Positions 51,093-60,551 of a stretch of DNA of 64,000 bases are shown one piece after another. The stretch spans positions 124,001 to 188,000 of the forward strand of contig CAJTYR010000001.1 in NCBI GenBank assembly GCA_910584295.1, in the 5' to 3' direction. Within the stretch, counting starts at the first letter, position 1, and every line of letters begins with the position of its first letter. Under the pieces are notes generated by a model. The model saw nothing but the letters and a program-made list of their open reading frames with translations. It was not told the DNA's origin and did not search any database. This DNA is from an uncultured Christensenella sp. GTDB lineage: Bacteria > Bacillota > Clostridia > Christensenellales > UBA1242. Position numbers and translations under genes: made by a program.

Positions 51093-52094
51093 TTATTTTG
51101 ACGACTTATCAAGTTTATCTTCACATTGAAGTGCTGTGATTGCGCTGACAACAACAATGTCGTTCACATTGCATCCTCTTGAAAGATCGTTGACAGGTTT
51201 TTTAAGTCCTTGCAAAATTGGTCCAATTGCATTCATGCCACCAATATATTGCATAGTTTTGTAACCAATGTTTCCAGCCTGAATATCTGGATAAATCAAC
51301 ACATTTGCAGTTCCCTTAAGAGGACTGTCCTTGCACTTGTTTTCAGCAACTTGTGGCACCATTGCAGCATCAAACTGCAATTCTCCATCACATATAACAT
51401 CTTTTTCTTTCTTTTTAAATTTTTCGTAAGCCATTCTCACCTTGTCAACAGCTTCACTCTTTGCACTGCCTTTGCTTGAGTATGAAAGGAAAGCAACACG
51501 AGGATCCAGCCCAAAATCTTTTGCACTTTTCACACTTTGTTGTGCAATTGTCACAAGAGTGTCACTGTCTGGAAACTCAATAACTCCACAGTCAGAAAGC
51601 ACCAAAGCCTCATTGTCCAAAAATTTGTTTTTTCCATAAACTAAAAAACAAGATGAAACAGGGTCTTTTTTGTTTTTCGCTTTGATGATTTGAAGAGCAG
51701 GACGAATTGTGTTTGCAGTTGAACATTCTGCCCCAGCAACCATTCCGTCCGCATAACCACATTCAACCAACAAAGTTGCAAAATAATATGGGTCTTTTTC
51801 AAGTTCATCTGCTTGCTCAAAAGTGATTCCTTTTTCCTTTCTCTTTTCATAGAGGGCTTTGACAAGTTTGTCTCGATTTGGAAAAGTAACCGGATTGACA
51901 ATGTCAAATTTTGAGAACTCCTTGTCTCTTAAAATCAATGCACTGGCGTCACCAACAAGCAAAACCTTAACAATCTTTTTCTTTTGCAAAATCTTAACAG
52001 CTTCAAAAGTTCTGTCCGAAAAACTCACTTCTGGAAAAACAATTGTCTTTTGTTTTGCTTTTGCACGCTTAATCAAATCTTCAATCTTATACAT
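51093..52094 (-). CDS. pta: Phosphate acetyltransferase
   Basis: The 333-residue Pta (short form, catalytic domain only) exchanges acetyl-CoA and phosphate to give acetyl phosphate. It has FPEVSFSDRTFEA near the N-terminus, ECGYADGMVAGAECSTANTIRPALQ in the middle, and the closing IGPILQGLKKPVNDLSRG. The start at 52094 is used because the GGAG of the first four codons serves as its ribosome site. It pairs with ackA downstream. Confidence 0.96.
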   Translation of the reverse strand: MYKIEDLIKRAKAKQKTIVFPEVSFSDRTFEAVKILQKKKIVKVLLVGDASALILRDKEFSKFDIVNPVTFPNRDKLVKALYEKRKEKGITFEQADELEKDPYYFATLLVECGYADGMVAGAECSTANTIRPALQIIKAKNKKDPVSSCFLVYGKNKFLDNEALVLSDCGVIEFPDSDTLVTIAQQSVKSAKDFGLDPRVAFLSYSSKGSAKSEAVDKVRMAYEKFKKKEKDVICDGELQFDAAMVPQVAENKCKDSPLKGTANVLIYPDIQAGNIGYKTMQYIGGMNAIGPILQGLKKPVNDLSRGCNVNDIVVVSAITALQCEDKLDKSSK

Positions 52095-52234
52095 AATTTT
52101 CTCCATTCTTTTTTGAAAAAGTTTTTAATACAATAATATATCAACATTTCAAAATAAAAAATTTGAAACCTTTTGTTTCTGCTTTTATTATAAGAAAAAG
52201 TAATGTCCAAAGTCAAACAAAAAAAGGAGAGAAA

Positions 52235-53200
52235 ATGAAAAAGTTTGCTCACTTATTCAAATCACAATCATGGACAAGCTATGCTCTCACCATGCTCATC
52301 TTCTATTTTCTGATTTGCATGATAATCTCTCCAGCAATCTTCATAAAAAGTTCCCTATCTGGGCTTTCCGCTTGGGCAACAAGTGTGCTTCCAAGTGTGC
52401 TACCATTCATGTTTTTCACAAGAGTTCTCTCATCAATGAATTGTGTTCAAACACTCAGTCGCCCTTTCTCATGCGTAACAAACAAACTCTTCAAAACACC
52501 ACCCATTTCTTTTTATGTTTTTTTCATGGCAATCCTCTCCGGTTATCCAGTAGGCTCCAAGATGATTGCTGATCAGTTTCTTCAAGGCAAAATAACTCAA
52601 GAGGACGCCTTCAAAATGTCCGCCTTTTGCTCCACTTCAGGTCCTATGTTCATCATTGGCGCAGTTGGAATTGGAATGTTTAAAAATGCCAGCATAGGCT
52701 ATATCCTTTTCATAAGCCATGTCATCGGTGCAATTTTAAATGGACTTCTTTTCAGAAATATAAAAATAAAATCAAAAGACTCAGACATCACCCCTGCCCA
52801 ACAACCACAAAATCAAACAAAAGCCGACCTAAGCGAGATTGTCTTAAATTCCACTCTTTCAATCCTTTCTGTAGGCTGCATAATCACAATCTTTTTCATT
52901 GTGATTGAATCTCTTGCGCCCATTCTTTCATTTCTTCCTGAAAATATAAGATTTTTGACAGAAGGATGCATCGAAATCACAAAAGGATGCATCGATCTTT
53001 CCACTCTAGAAAATGCAAAACTAGCCACAATTCTCACCTCATTTGTCATAAGTTTCGGCGGGATTTCCACCGTCTTGCAATCACTCACCATGCTTGCAAA
53101 ACTCAAAATGCCTGCAAAGCTTTTCGTACTTCAAAAAGTCTGTCATGCAGTTTTCTCTTGCATCACAACAATTTTGCTTTTACTTTTTGTCAAAATATAA
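52235..53200 (+). CDS. ylbJ: Sporulation integral membrane protein YlbJ
   Basis: The 321-residue polytopic protein has about eight hydrophobic segments. Its nucleoside-recognition-like (Gate) halves include VLPSVLPFMFFTRVLSSM and AILSGYPVGSKMIAD, typical of YlbJ, which in Bacillus is a sigma-E-dependent mother-cell membrane protein needed for spore cortex and heat resistance. The ATG at 52235 follows AAGGAGAG. It is transcribed divergently from pta and ends in a shared terminator. Its presence supports the sporulation capacity suggested by spoVA, yunB and sigK. Confidence 0.88.
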   Translation: MKKFAHLFKSQSWTSYALTMLIFYFLICMIISPAIFIKSSLSGLSAWATSVLPSVLPFMFFTRVLSSMNCVQTLSRPFSCVTNKLFKTPPISFYVFFMAILSGYPVGSKMIADQFLQGKITQEDAFKMSAFCSTSGPMFIIGAVGIGMFKNASIGYILFISHVIGAILNGLLFRNIKIKSKDSDITPAQQPQNQTKADLSEIVLNSTLSILSVGCIITIFFIVIESLAPILSFLPENIRFLTEGCIEITKGCIDLSTLENAKLATILTSFVISFGGISTVLQSLTMLAKLKMPAKLFVLQKVCHAVFSCITTILLLLFVKI

Positions 53201-53227
53201 AAAAAGACAGCCTGTGCCGTCTTTTTT
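53199..53227. terminator. Bidirectional terminator between ylbJ and the giant lipoprotein gene
   Basis: AAAAAGAC-GC pairs with GC-GTCTTTTT, with T runs both ways. Nearly the same hairpin as at 2686-2715. Confidence 0.88.
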
Positions 53228-53233
53228 CAAAAT

Positions 53234-56200
53234 CTAACAAAAAATTGTAAATTGACCATGTTTAGAGTCAAGCACATCCAAACTAAAATCCAACACATAG
53301 ACATCTCTTGGCAAGTCACTTACATCAATTTTTAATTTTGGATCGTAAGTGCTTCCATTAAACCCAACATAAATATACCCCACATTGCTTGAGATGTTTA
53401 TTCTGACACTATATTTCCCACATTCTTCAAAATTTACAACATCCGCAAGATGAACATCATTTTTATCAGAAATTTGTATTTTAAAATAGCCAATATTGTT
53501 GTTTTCACTTATGTTTGCAGTCCATGTGTTTCCATTTAAAACAAAGTTTTCATTTCCAGTAATTTTTTCTCGCAAATTGCAGGCGTTCAGATTACCCCCC
53601 CCCGCATTCATACCTTCGCTGAAGGTGTAGGCAAAGCGCATTCCCTGCAGTTGGTTGAGCCATGTTTGAACTTTTGTCCCTGTAGGCGTGATTGCAACCC
53701 CTGAACCAAGGTTTGACAAATCTCTTGTCCAATAGGTCACATTGTCTTTATCAAGTCCCAATATGAATGCAACCATGTCACTTGCTCTTGCCCCTTTGTT
53801 CACAAGTCCAAGTGACGTTATCTCTTCCAGTGAGGCAATTCGCAGTGGTGCAGAGTATGCGGTCGTTCCTGTCGATACTGCATTATTTTGTGAAGAGGTT
53901 GAATAGTTGTCAACCTTGATCACATTTCCACTCTTTGCATATTGGAAAGTAATTGAACAGCCATCTGTTGTCTCTTCAACAAGTTGGAAGCCTTTCATAC
54001 TTGTCACAGATGTTCCTTCGCTGACACTTCTTGAGTTGTGCATCGCTCCAACACCCAAGATAAGGTCACTCACTGCTGTGAAATTTTGCATATAGCCAGT
54101 GTATTGTCTAAGTGCTTCATACTTTATGTAATTTGTCTCAGTCTTTTCAACCCCATAGTCACTGATACGCCACCTGATTGACTCAAACTTAAACCATTTC
54201 TGACAAACTTTTGAAGCGAATTTGTTTCGTATTTGTTCATCACTTAAAGCGATATTTTTAATTTCGACATTTTTGATTTTTCCAACAAAATAATATCCAT
54301 CAACATAGGCCTCATCATAACCACATTCCGCTCCAATGATAATATCTCTCGAACGACCTTCTGGTCTTATTGTTGTGTTTACACCCCAATCCAAAGTTTC
54401 GTTCAAAACGCCGTCAGTATAGGTTTTAATATATCGACCATCAAAAGTGAAAGTGAACATATGCCATCCACTTGAAAGAGTAGAAAGTGAAGCAAATTTA
54501 ATTTTTGTATATTCCCAAGTGCCACCTTTCATCATTTCAGCAACAACATTCCCACTTTCCAAATTAATACTCCAGCCCCCGTCATTTGTCCAACTTAAAA
54601 TTTTTTGACTGCCAGTTATATTCCAGTTGTCTTTGTAAGCCCAGACACTCACTGTGACTTTGTCAGTGTAGCCTTTTGACCTGTCAATTCGAGCATAATT
54701 GCTTCCAGTTCCAATCCACTCTGCAGTGTTTGAATTGACCATTGCATATCGGTTTCCATTATAAGAATAAATCGGAATTTGCACATTTGATGTTCCATTG
54801 TTATACACCATGCTCTCACTTGGAGTAAGTCCGTCAGCAAGTGCCTTGTCAAGCGTGCCACCTTCAAATCCGTCTGCTTCGCTTTGCGGATAATAACCAT
54901 CCTCAAAATAGAAATATTTGTCGGTTTCATCGTATTTAAGCAAATTACCTGAAAGTTGTCTAAAATATACATAATAGGTGTTGTTGTAAGTGCTGTAATA
55001 AGAAGTATAATTTATTGGAGGACTTGTTGGATTTTTGATTACATCACTTGGCGTTGACGCAGTTGAAAATCCTGCAAACACAAAGCCCTGATTTGCCATT
55101 GCAGTAATTTTAAATTGCTGTCCAGAATGTACGCTATAACTTGCAGAAATTAATGTTTGCGAGCGTGTCAATTCTTTAAAACTTGAACTCATGCCAGAAA
55201 TTTGATACCCCTCGACCCTCACAGTTCCGCCCAAAGTCGTTTCTGTCACTGATTTTCCATCTGGACTTATAACTCTCAAATTGATAGAATGCGTGACAGC
55301 ATTTGGTGTCCAGTGTGCATACAAAATTTGATTACCTGCGGTTAAATTTGTGCTTGACGATGTGACTTGCGTTCCACCACTTGCACTGGTCCACCAGCCC
55401 CCAAATGTGTAATTTGCTTTTGTTGGAGTTGGGAGAAATCCATAAGATTTACCAAATGATTTTTTAAGACTTTCAATTGCTCCATCTGCACTGATGTCTG
55501 ACTTTTTTTGAATAGTCAAATTGGCAACCTCCAATACTTCTCCAACCTCAAGTCCATCATATATAACAAAAGCATTATAAGTTGTGTCACTAGCAACAAA
55601 CTCATGAGTAAGTGTTTGCCAATCAGAATTTACATTTAAACTCTCAAAAGCCCCTTGTTCATGCCCAATAGTTTTGATTGTGTGTGATTTGTTTGATTTC
55701 AAGTCCACCTTCCAAACGTATCTTTCCCCAACTGTCAATCTTTCCTTATAAAAATAAACTCCTCCACCAGAATATTCCGTTATCTCACAACTTGTAAACT
55801 TTTGCCCATAATCATCAACATAATGCGAAAAATTCGCAGATGCACCTGAAGTAGAACTGCCATATTCTTCCCACAAATTTGGTGCATCAAAGGAGACTGT
55901 GTAAGTGTTTGGTGTCCATTGTGCATACATATTGACCGTGCCACTTGAAGAACGCAAGTTTTTGAAATAACTTGTGCCAGCATTGTTGTAGGTCCAAGTT
56001 GTGTTTGTTGTCGTGCTGTAACTTGATGTCGATGTCCCATAATAATGTGTCACGCTTGAACCTGTGCTGATTTGCCAACCACTGAAAGTGTATCCTGTCC
56101 TTGAAAAGCTGTTTGAAACTGTATACCATGTGTCATATGACCAAGTTCGACTTGACATTGTGCCAGTTCCACCATTTGCATTAAATGAAACCGTGTAGGT

Positions 56201-58558
56201 GTTTGGCGACCATCTTGCATAAAGCTTATGACCTGCCATTTTTGGTTGTGCGGTGGTGCTGTAAATTGTCGCTTCCGCATCCTCAATGTCAATTCTCTCA
56301 AGCCTTATGTTTTTGAAGAAAGTTCTTCCTCCTCCCCACCAACCTGAAGAAAATCCCCCAAAATCACTTCCTACAGTGAAAGTGGTCTCATACCATCTCC
56401 AAGTCGTGTCATTAATTACATAACAATCATTATACGCATTTCCATACCACTGTTTGCTTGTCGAAATAGGGGAAAGGGATGTTGTATACACCTCTCCAGT
56501 TGATTCTGCTCTTGCCATATAGGATAGCCTATATCTTCCGCCGTTCGTAAGCGAAACTGGAAAAATACGATAACCATTGTCGGTTGAAGCAGATGAAGGA
56601 CACCAAGAATAAGTTCCGTCTGCATCCTTTTGATATTTATAAGCGGAATTACTTTGATATTGATTCATATAGTTCATCATGGCATCCATGTCGAGATAAT
56701 TTTTCTTGCGATACCAATTCCCAAGTGTGTAACCAGTGCGAGAAGAATATGTTGGCAATGTGCCATAGGTTTCCCCAACTCTTTTGTCCCTTGCTGGCTC
56801 GGTGTAGCCAGTGAAACTTGTTCCTTTTTCAATCTTAAGTTCGCCAAAAGAACTGCCTGATGAAGCTTCGACATAGTTAAAGACATTCACACTGACCGTG
56901 TAATCACCATTTTGCAAAGAACTTATGTCAATCATCATTGTTGCATCAGCAATGTTTCCATTAAAGCCAATTCTAACAAAACAATTTGCTTCTGTTTTTG
57001 TGATTGTGTGATAGAATCGTCCAGTCTTGTTTGTAGAACCATATTGTAAGTCATCCCAATTTTCATTTTGCAATTTATGTAACTTTAAATGATTGTAGGT
57101 ATTTCCAGAAACCGCTTGTGTCGTCCATCTGCCTGAAGAATACGACAGATTTCCAGAACTATTTATCATTGACATATTGAACAAGTTTTCATTGACGCCA
57201 CTTATGTTGTAATCAAAAGAGATTGGATATGCAGCATTTGAAAAAATCAAAATTGGATATCCATTGTTTTGACTTGGGTCATACATCCAATTTGTTGTTT
57301 TCCATTCACTTCCATTTGTTCCTGTGCCATTGAGGTATGAAGAAGCTCGATAAAAGCTTCCAGTGATGTCACTCTTTGGCAATCCTTGAGAAGAATATCC
57401 ACTACACCCAGTGATTGTTCCTCCAGTCTTTGATCCATAAGCTGTGTTTGGAGACTTTCCATTATACCAACAAGAATAATAAATATTACCCCCGGTCTGT
57501 TGCCCAACAATTGAGCCTAGATATTTTGTAAGTGAAGTACTACTATTGTTTGCAGTTACATTAGCATCTACAAAACAGGATCTTATTGTTGTAGTATAAT
57601 CCATGCCTCCTATAATACCTCCAGCATATTGAACTCCTAGCCATCCGTTTCCAGTGTCAACATAATAACAATTTGAAATTGTCGTACCTGAGCCACTTGT
57701 TTTACCAAATATTCCCCCTCCAAATTTAGCAGCATAAACATCAATATGCCCATTGAAAAAACAATCTCTGATTGTGCCTATCCCCCAACCAGCAATTCCA
57801 CCAATACTAGAATATTGTGCAGTATTAGTTGTTGAATAACTTCCACCATATATATTGCACTTAATTAAACAGCTTTTTTCAATAACTCCATGCAAAACAG
57901 CACAAATGCCACCAATTGCATTATTTTGTGTTATTGAAGAAATTGACGAATTCATACTAGAATTAATAACTTTTACATTCTGAATATTTGCACTATCAGA
58001 ATATATACATGCAGCTATGAAAGCCTGAAACCACCATTTATTATCTAACGGAACACTCCCTGATAAACTTGCAGAAGACAGTGTAATATTTTTTAACTTT
58101 ATGCTGGAACAATACCCAAACAATCCCTGAACATTATAACTTGAACATACATAAAAAGAATTTTGTGTCATTCCAGAAATGGTATAAAATTGACCATCAA
58201 AATTTCCGCTAAATTTATATGAACCAACCCCAATCGGCGTCCAATAATGTGCGGACAAATCAATATTATTTGTCAATTTAAAATACGAACTCGTTTCATA
58301 TCCTGAGTTAACCCTGTAAGAAACCCTTGCAAGTTGCTCTGGGGTTGAAATAAGATATGGACTTGATGATGTTCCACTTCCGCCAGCATAACTTGACGCA
58401 TAGTAAGATGACCAGTTTCCTGACGCTGCAGCGGAAACGGAATTGTTGTCTTTTGTTTCGGCTTTTTGCTTTCCACAGCCTGTCAAAAAAGCACCGCCCA
58501 AAGTTGCGCAGCCGAGAACCATAAACAATGCAAACAAAACCGAGAAAATTCTTTTCAT
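53234..58558 (-). CDS. Giant modular surface lipoprotein, phase-variable
   Basis: The 1774-residue protein has a lipoprotein signal (LTGC, Cys 28). A GLUG/beta-helix region follows (about 85-420; GGIAGWG, GGGIFGK, GGIIGG), then jelly-roll carbohydrate-binding-like modules and three InlB-type repeats ending in GYTLGNW, GYTFSGW and NYTFGGW (near 620, 820 and 1055). A LamG-like domain lies at about 1300-1450, a further domain follows, and a last jelly-roll module ends it. It should bind host or diet glycans at the cell surface. A G9 tract at about residue 1651 precedes the last module, and another G9 fills its promoter spacer. The ATG at 58558 has no ribosome site; the leader of about 30 bases can form a 9-bp hairpin. 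Confidence 0.92.
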   Translation of the reverse strand: MKRIFSVLFALFMVLGCATLGGAFLTGCGKQKAETKDNNSVSAAASGNWSSYYASSYAGGSGTSSSPYLISTPEQLARVSYRVNSGYETSSYFKLTNNIDLSAHYWTPIGVGSYKFSGNFDGQFYTISGMTQNSFYVCSSYNVQGLFGYCSSIKLKNITLSSASLSGSVPLDNKWWFQAFIAACIYSDSANIQNVKVINSSMNSSISSITQNNAIGGICAVLHGVIEKSCLIKCNIYGGSYSTTNTAQYSSIGGIAGWGIGTIRDCFFNGHIDVYAAKFGGGIFGKTSGSGTTISNCYYVDTGNGWLGVQYAGGIIGGMDYTTTIRSCFVDANVTANNSSTSLTKYLGSIVGQQTGGNIYYSCWYNGKSPNTAYGSKTGGTITGCSGYSSQGLPKSDITGSFYRASSYLNGTGTNGSEWKTTNWMYDPSQNNGYPILIFSNAAYPISFDYNISGVNENLFNMSMINSSGNLSYSSGRWTTQAVSGNTYNHLKLHKLQNENWDDLQYGSTNKTGRFYHTITKTEANCFVRIGFNGNIADATMMIDISSLQNGDYTVSVNVFNYVEASSGSSFGELKIEKGTSFTGYTEPARDKRVGETYGTLPTYSSRTGYTLGNWYRKKNYLDMDAMMNYMNQYQSNSAYKYQKDADGTYSWCPSSASTDNGYRIFPVSLTNGGRYRLSYMARAESTGEVYTTSLSPISTSKQWYGNAYNDCYVINDTTWRWYETTFTVGSDFGGFSSGWWGGGRTFFKNIRLERIDIEDAEATIYSTTAQPKMAGHKLYARWSPNTYTVSFNANGGTGTMSSRTWSYDTWYTVSNSFSRTGYTFSGWQISTGSSVTHYYGTSTSSYSTTTNTTWTYNNAGTSYFKNLRSSSGTVNMYAQWTPNTYTVSFDAPNLWEEYGSSTSGASANFSHYVDDYGQKFTSCEITEYSGGGVYFYKERLTVGERYVWKVDLKSNKSHTIKTIGHEQGAFESLNVNSDWQTLTHEFVASDTTYNAFVIYDGLEVGEVLEVANLTIQKKSDISADGAIESLKKSFGKSYGFLPTPTKANYTFGGWWTSASGGTQVTSSSTNLTAGNQILYAHWTPNAVTHSINLRVISPDGKSVTETTLGGTVRVEGYQISGMSSSFKELTRSQTLISASYSVHSGQQFKITAMANQGFVFAGFSTASTPSDVIKNPTSPPINYTSYYSTYNNTYYVYFRQLSGNLLKYDETDKYFYFEDGYYPQSEADGFEGGTLDKALADGLTPSESMVYNNGTSNVQIPIYSYNGNRYAMVNSNTAEWIGTGSNYARIDRSKGYTDKVTVSVWAYKDNWNITGSQKILSWTNDGGWSINLESGNVVAEMMKGGTWEYTKIKFASLSTLSSGWHMFTFTFDGRYIKTYTDGVLNETLDWGVNTTIRPEGRSRDIIIGAECGYDEAYVDGYYFVGKIKNVEIKNIALSDEQIRNKFASKVCQKWFKFESIRWRISDYGVEKTETNYIKYEALRQYTGYMQNFTAVSDLILGVGAMHNSRSVSEGTSVTSMKGFQLVEETTDGCSITFQYAKSGNVIKVDNYSTSSQNNAVSTGTTAYSAPLRIASLEEITSLGLVNKGARASDMVAFILGLDKDNVTYWTRDLSNLGSGVAITPTGTKVQTWLNQLQGMRFAYTFSEGMNAGGGNLNACNLREKITGNENFVLNGNTWTANISENNNIGYFKIQISDKNDVHLADVVNFEECGKYSVRINISSNVGYIYVGFNGSTYDPKLKIDVSDLPRDVYVLDFSLDVLDSKHGQFTIFC
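53595..53603 (-). repeat. G9 tract in the 3' part of the giant lipoprotein gene
   Basis: Nine G on the minus strand encode Ala-Gly-Gly-Gly before the last module. G9 is in frame; G8 meets TGA after two further codons and G10 meets TAA at once. Confidence 0.85.
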
Positions 58559-58594
58559 AGGTATACCGATGAATATATAAATATATTCATTTTC

Positions 58595-58624
58595 AGTATA
58601 CCCCCCCCCGACAAGAAATATCAA
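58595..58624 (-). promoter_or_regulatory. Promoter with G9 spacer tract, likely phase-variable
   Basis: TTGATA (58624-58619), an 18-base spacer whose last nine bases are all G (58609-58601), and TATACT (58600-58595). Transcription is expected near 58588. Loss of one G gives the optimal 17-base spacing. The arrangement is that of Neisseria porA and opc switches. Confidence 0.8.
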
Positions 58625-58663
58625 GCAATTTCGACATGTTTTTAATTATATTTTGCACTTTTG

Positions 58664-58693
58664 CAACAAAAAAAGGTGTCAAAGACACCCTTT
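58664..58693 (-). terminator. Terminator after the HIT-RNase H gene
   Basis: AAGGGTGTC pairs with GACACCTTT around a three-base loop, with a T run after it in the minus direction. Confidence 0.85.
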
Positions 58694-58705
58694 AACAATT
58701 TTTAT

Positions 58706-59581
58706 TTATTCATGCAAGAATTTTGCGATTTCTTCTCTTGCAAGAGCATCACAACGATTGTTGTTTTCATTGTCGCTGTGCCCCTTAACCTTGATGTATT
58801 CCACTTGCAATTTTTCCATTGCCGCAAGAAGCCTAAACCAAAGTTCTTTGTTTGAAACATCATTGCCTGCGCTGTTTTTCCAGCGATTTTTCTTCCAATT
58901 TTCAACCCAACCTTGATTGAAGGCATTCACAACATATGCACTGTCGCTGTAAACATTGACTTTGCTTCCTGCTTTGATACTTTCAAGACCAACAATAACT
59001 GCCAAAAGTTCCATGCGGTTGTTTGTTGTCATTTCTTCTCCGCCAGTGAGGATTTTTTCTTTACCTTTGAAAGAAAGGATTGAAGCCCAGCCACCTGCAC
59101 CAGGGTTTCCAGAGCAAGCACCATCTGTGTAAAGCACAACAGTGTCCTCTGACACACTTACATGTGGAGCATTCTTTTTTTCTTCCATTTTAAGTTTTTT
59201 GCAAACATCTTCCAATGCAACATCGCACTTTGCATCAATCTCGCCCTCGCATTTCAGTCCATCCCCCTTCTTTCTTGGTCTGATGTGGAAATGCACATGC
59301 TTAACAAGTGAAACCCAACCAGTGTTGTTGAAAACATGAAAAGCATCAAATCCACAATCATTCACATAGTGTGCCCCAATTTTTTTGCAGACATCAATCA
59401 TCCTTGCAAGCGTTGGGCTGTCGCAAGTAAGCATATTTTCGTGATGTTTCTTTGGCACAACAAGTGTGTGACCATAAGAGTCATTTGTGATGTCCAAAAA
59501 TGCCAAGCAAAAATCATCCTCATAGATTTTATGACAAGGGATTTCACCTCTTATAATTTTGCAAAAAATACAATCTTTCAT
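58706..59581 (-). CDS. HIT-family hydrolase fused to RNase HI
   Basis: A single 291-residue frame joins two enzymes. Residues 1-105 are a HIT domain (CIFCKII start, a zinc-like CxxC, and HVHFH at 95-99 with the active-site His triad). HIT proteins hydrolyse nucleotidyl phosphates such as Ap4A or adenylated peptides. Residues 148-291 are RNase HI, with TDGACSGNPGAGGW (Asp 153), Glu 191, Asp 213 and Asp 278 making the catalytic set, and RNase HI-type WVENWKKNRWKNSAG. The linker (106-147) is charged. The ATG follows GGAG with six bases. It could process adenylated ends and RNA-DNA hybrids together; that is inference. Confidence 0.9.
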   Translation of the reverse strand: MKDCIFCKIIRGEIPCHKIYEDDFCLAFLDITNDSYGHTLVVPKKHHENMLTCDSPTLARMIDVCKKIGAHYVNDCGFDAFHVFNNTGWVSLVKHVHFHIRPRKKGDGLKCEGEIDAKCDVALEDVCKKLKMEEKKNAPHVSVSEDTVVLYTDGACSGNPGAGGWASILSFKGKEKILTGGEEMTTNNRMELLAVIVGLESIKAGSKVNVYSDSAYVVNAFNQGWVENWKKNRWKNSAGNDVSNKELWFRLLAAMEKLQVEYIKVKGHSDNENNNRCDALAREEIAKFLHE

Positions 59582-59611
59582 TTTTTTCTCCAATATGCCA
59601 ATTATAGAATA

Positions 59612-59650
59612 AAAGAAAAAAAAGACAAAATAATTTTGCCTTTTTCTTAA
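59612..59650 (-). terminator. Terminator after the DegV gene
   Basis: AAAAAG-CAAAAT pairs with TTTTG-CTTTTT with one mismatch, followed in the minus direction by a T run. Confidence 0.7.
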
Positions 59651-59657
59651 AAAATCA

Positions 59658-60524
59658 TTAATAAATGCGATAGCAAGCGCAAGCAAGTGACTTTGGACCA
59701 ATATGAGTTGCAACTGAAAGCGACAATGAGTCAACAAATTCCAAAGGAATGTTTGGAAAATTTTGTTGCAATTCTTCAGCAAACGCTTTTGCATTTTCAT
59801 CATTTTTTGTGTGAGCAACTGAAATACGCATCGAGCCTTCTTTTACAAATTCAGCAAATCTGCCTTCCAAATCTTTCTTGAGAGCCTCAATCATCTTGCC
59901 CCTCGCACTTTTAACATTTAAAACTTTTGCATAGGTGTCAAGCTTCCCTCCTTGAATTTGAAGAACTGGTTTGATGTTAAGCACTGTTCCAATAGCGGCA
60001 GCAGCTGGAGTAATTCTTCCACCTTGCTTAAGATATTTCAAAGTGTCAACCATAATATAGATTGAAGAGTGCAGTGCCGTCTCCTCCAAATATTTTTTGA
60101 TCTCACTTGCAGAGTTTCCATTTTTTGCCATTTTAACAGCATCAACAACTGATGCCCTCATTGTGATTGAAATTCTTCGGTTGTCTACAACTTGAACCTT
60201 GCCATCAAAGTTTTCAGCAAAATTTTGTGCAGTTTCACAACTTTGACTTAAACCGCTTGACATAGGGATATGAACAACTTCATCAAAGTCTTTCAAGAGA
60301 TTTTGCCAAAGTTCAACAATTTCGTTGATGTTTGGCTGTGAAGTTGTCACCCTTGTTCCGCTTGCCTGAATATTATAAAATTCTTCGTTTGACAAATTAA
60401 TTCCTTCAAAGAAAGTGTCTTCTTTGATGATGAAAGGCATTGGCACCACAAAACATCCCAAGTTTTTCGCCTCTTCCTGCGAGATACCGCTATTGCTGTC
60501 TGTCACAATCGCAATCTTTTTCAT
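59658..60524 (-). CDS. DegV family fatty-acid-binding protein
   Basis: The 288-residue two-domain protein has IVTDSNSGIS at the N-terminus and the STS-type turn with TTSQP (ATTSQPNINEI region), followed by the HIPMSSGLSQ and VDTLKYLKQGGRI blocks. DegV/FakB proteins hold a fatty acid for phosphorylation by FakA, feeding phospholipid synthesis together with PlsX. No fakA gene is in this window. AAGGAG lies before the ATG at slightly long spacing. It is preceded by the N-formylglutamate-like gene on the same strand. Confidence 0.9.
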   Translation of the reverse strand: MKKIAIVTDSNSGISQEEAKNLGCFVVPMPFIIKEDTFFEGINLSNEEFYNIQASGTRVTTSQPNINEIVELWQNLLKDFDEVVHIPMSSGLSQSCETAQNFAENFDGKVQVVDNRRISITMRASVVDAVKMAKNGNSASEIKKYLEETALHSSIYIMVDTLKYLKQGGRITPAAAAIGTVLNIKPVLQIQGGKLDTYAKVLNVKSARGKMIEALKKDLEGRFAEFVKEGSMRISVAHTKNDENAKAFAEELQQNFPNIPLEFVDSLSLSVATHIGPKSLACACYRIY

Positions 60525-60551
60525 AACCTTAAAAACTCTCCTTCTCTTGTT

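Noticed and set aside
58556..58590. 11-codon upstream reading frame whose stop overlaps the giant lipoprotein ATG
   Set aside because: Its start codon lies at the predicted transcription start and it has no ribosome site, so translation is unlikely.
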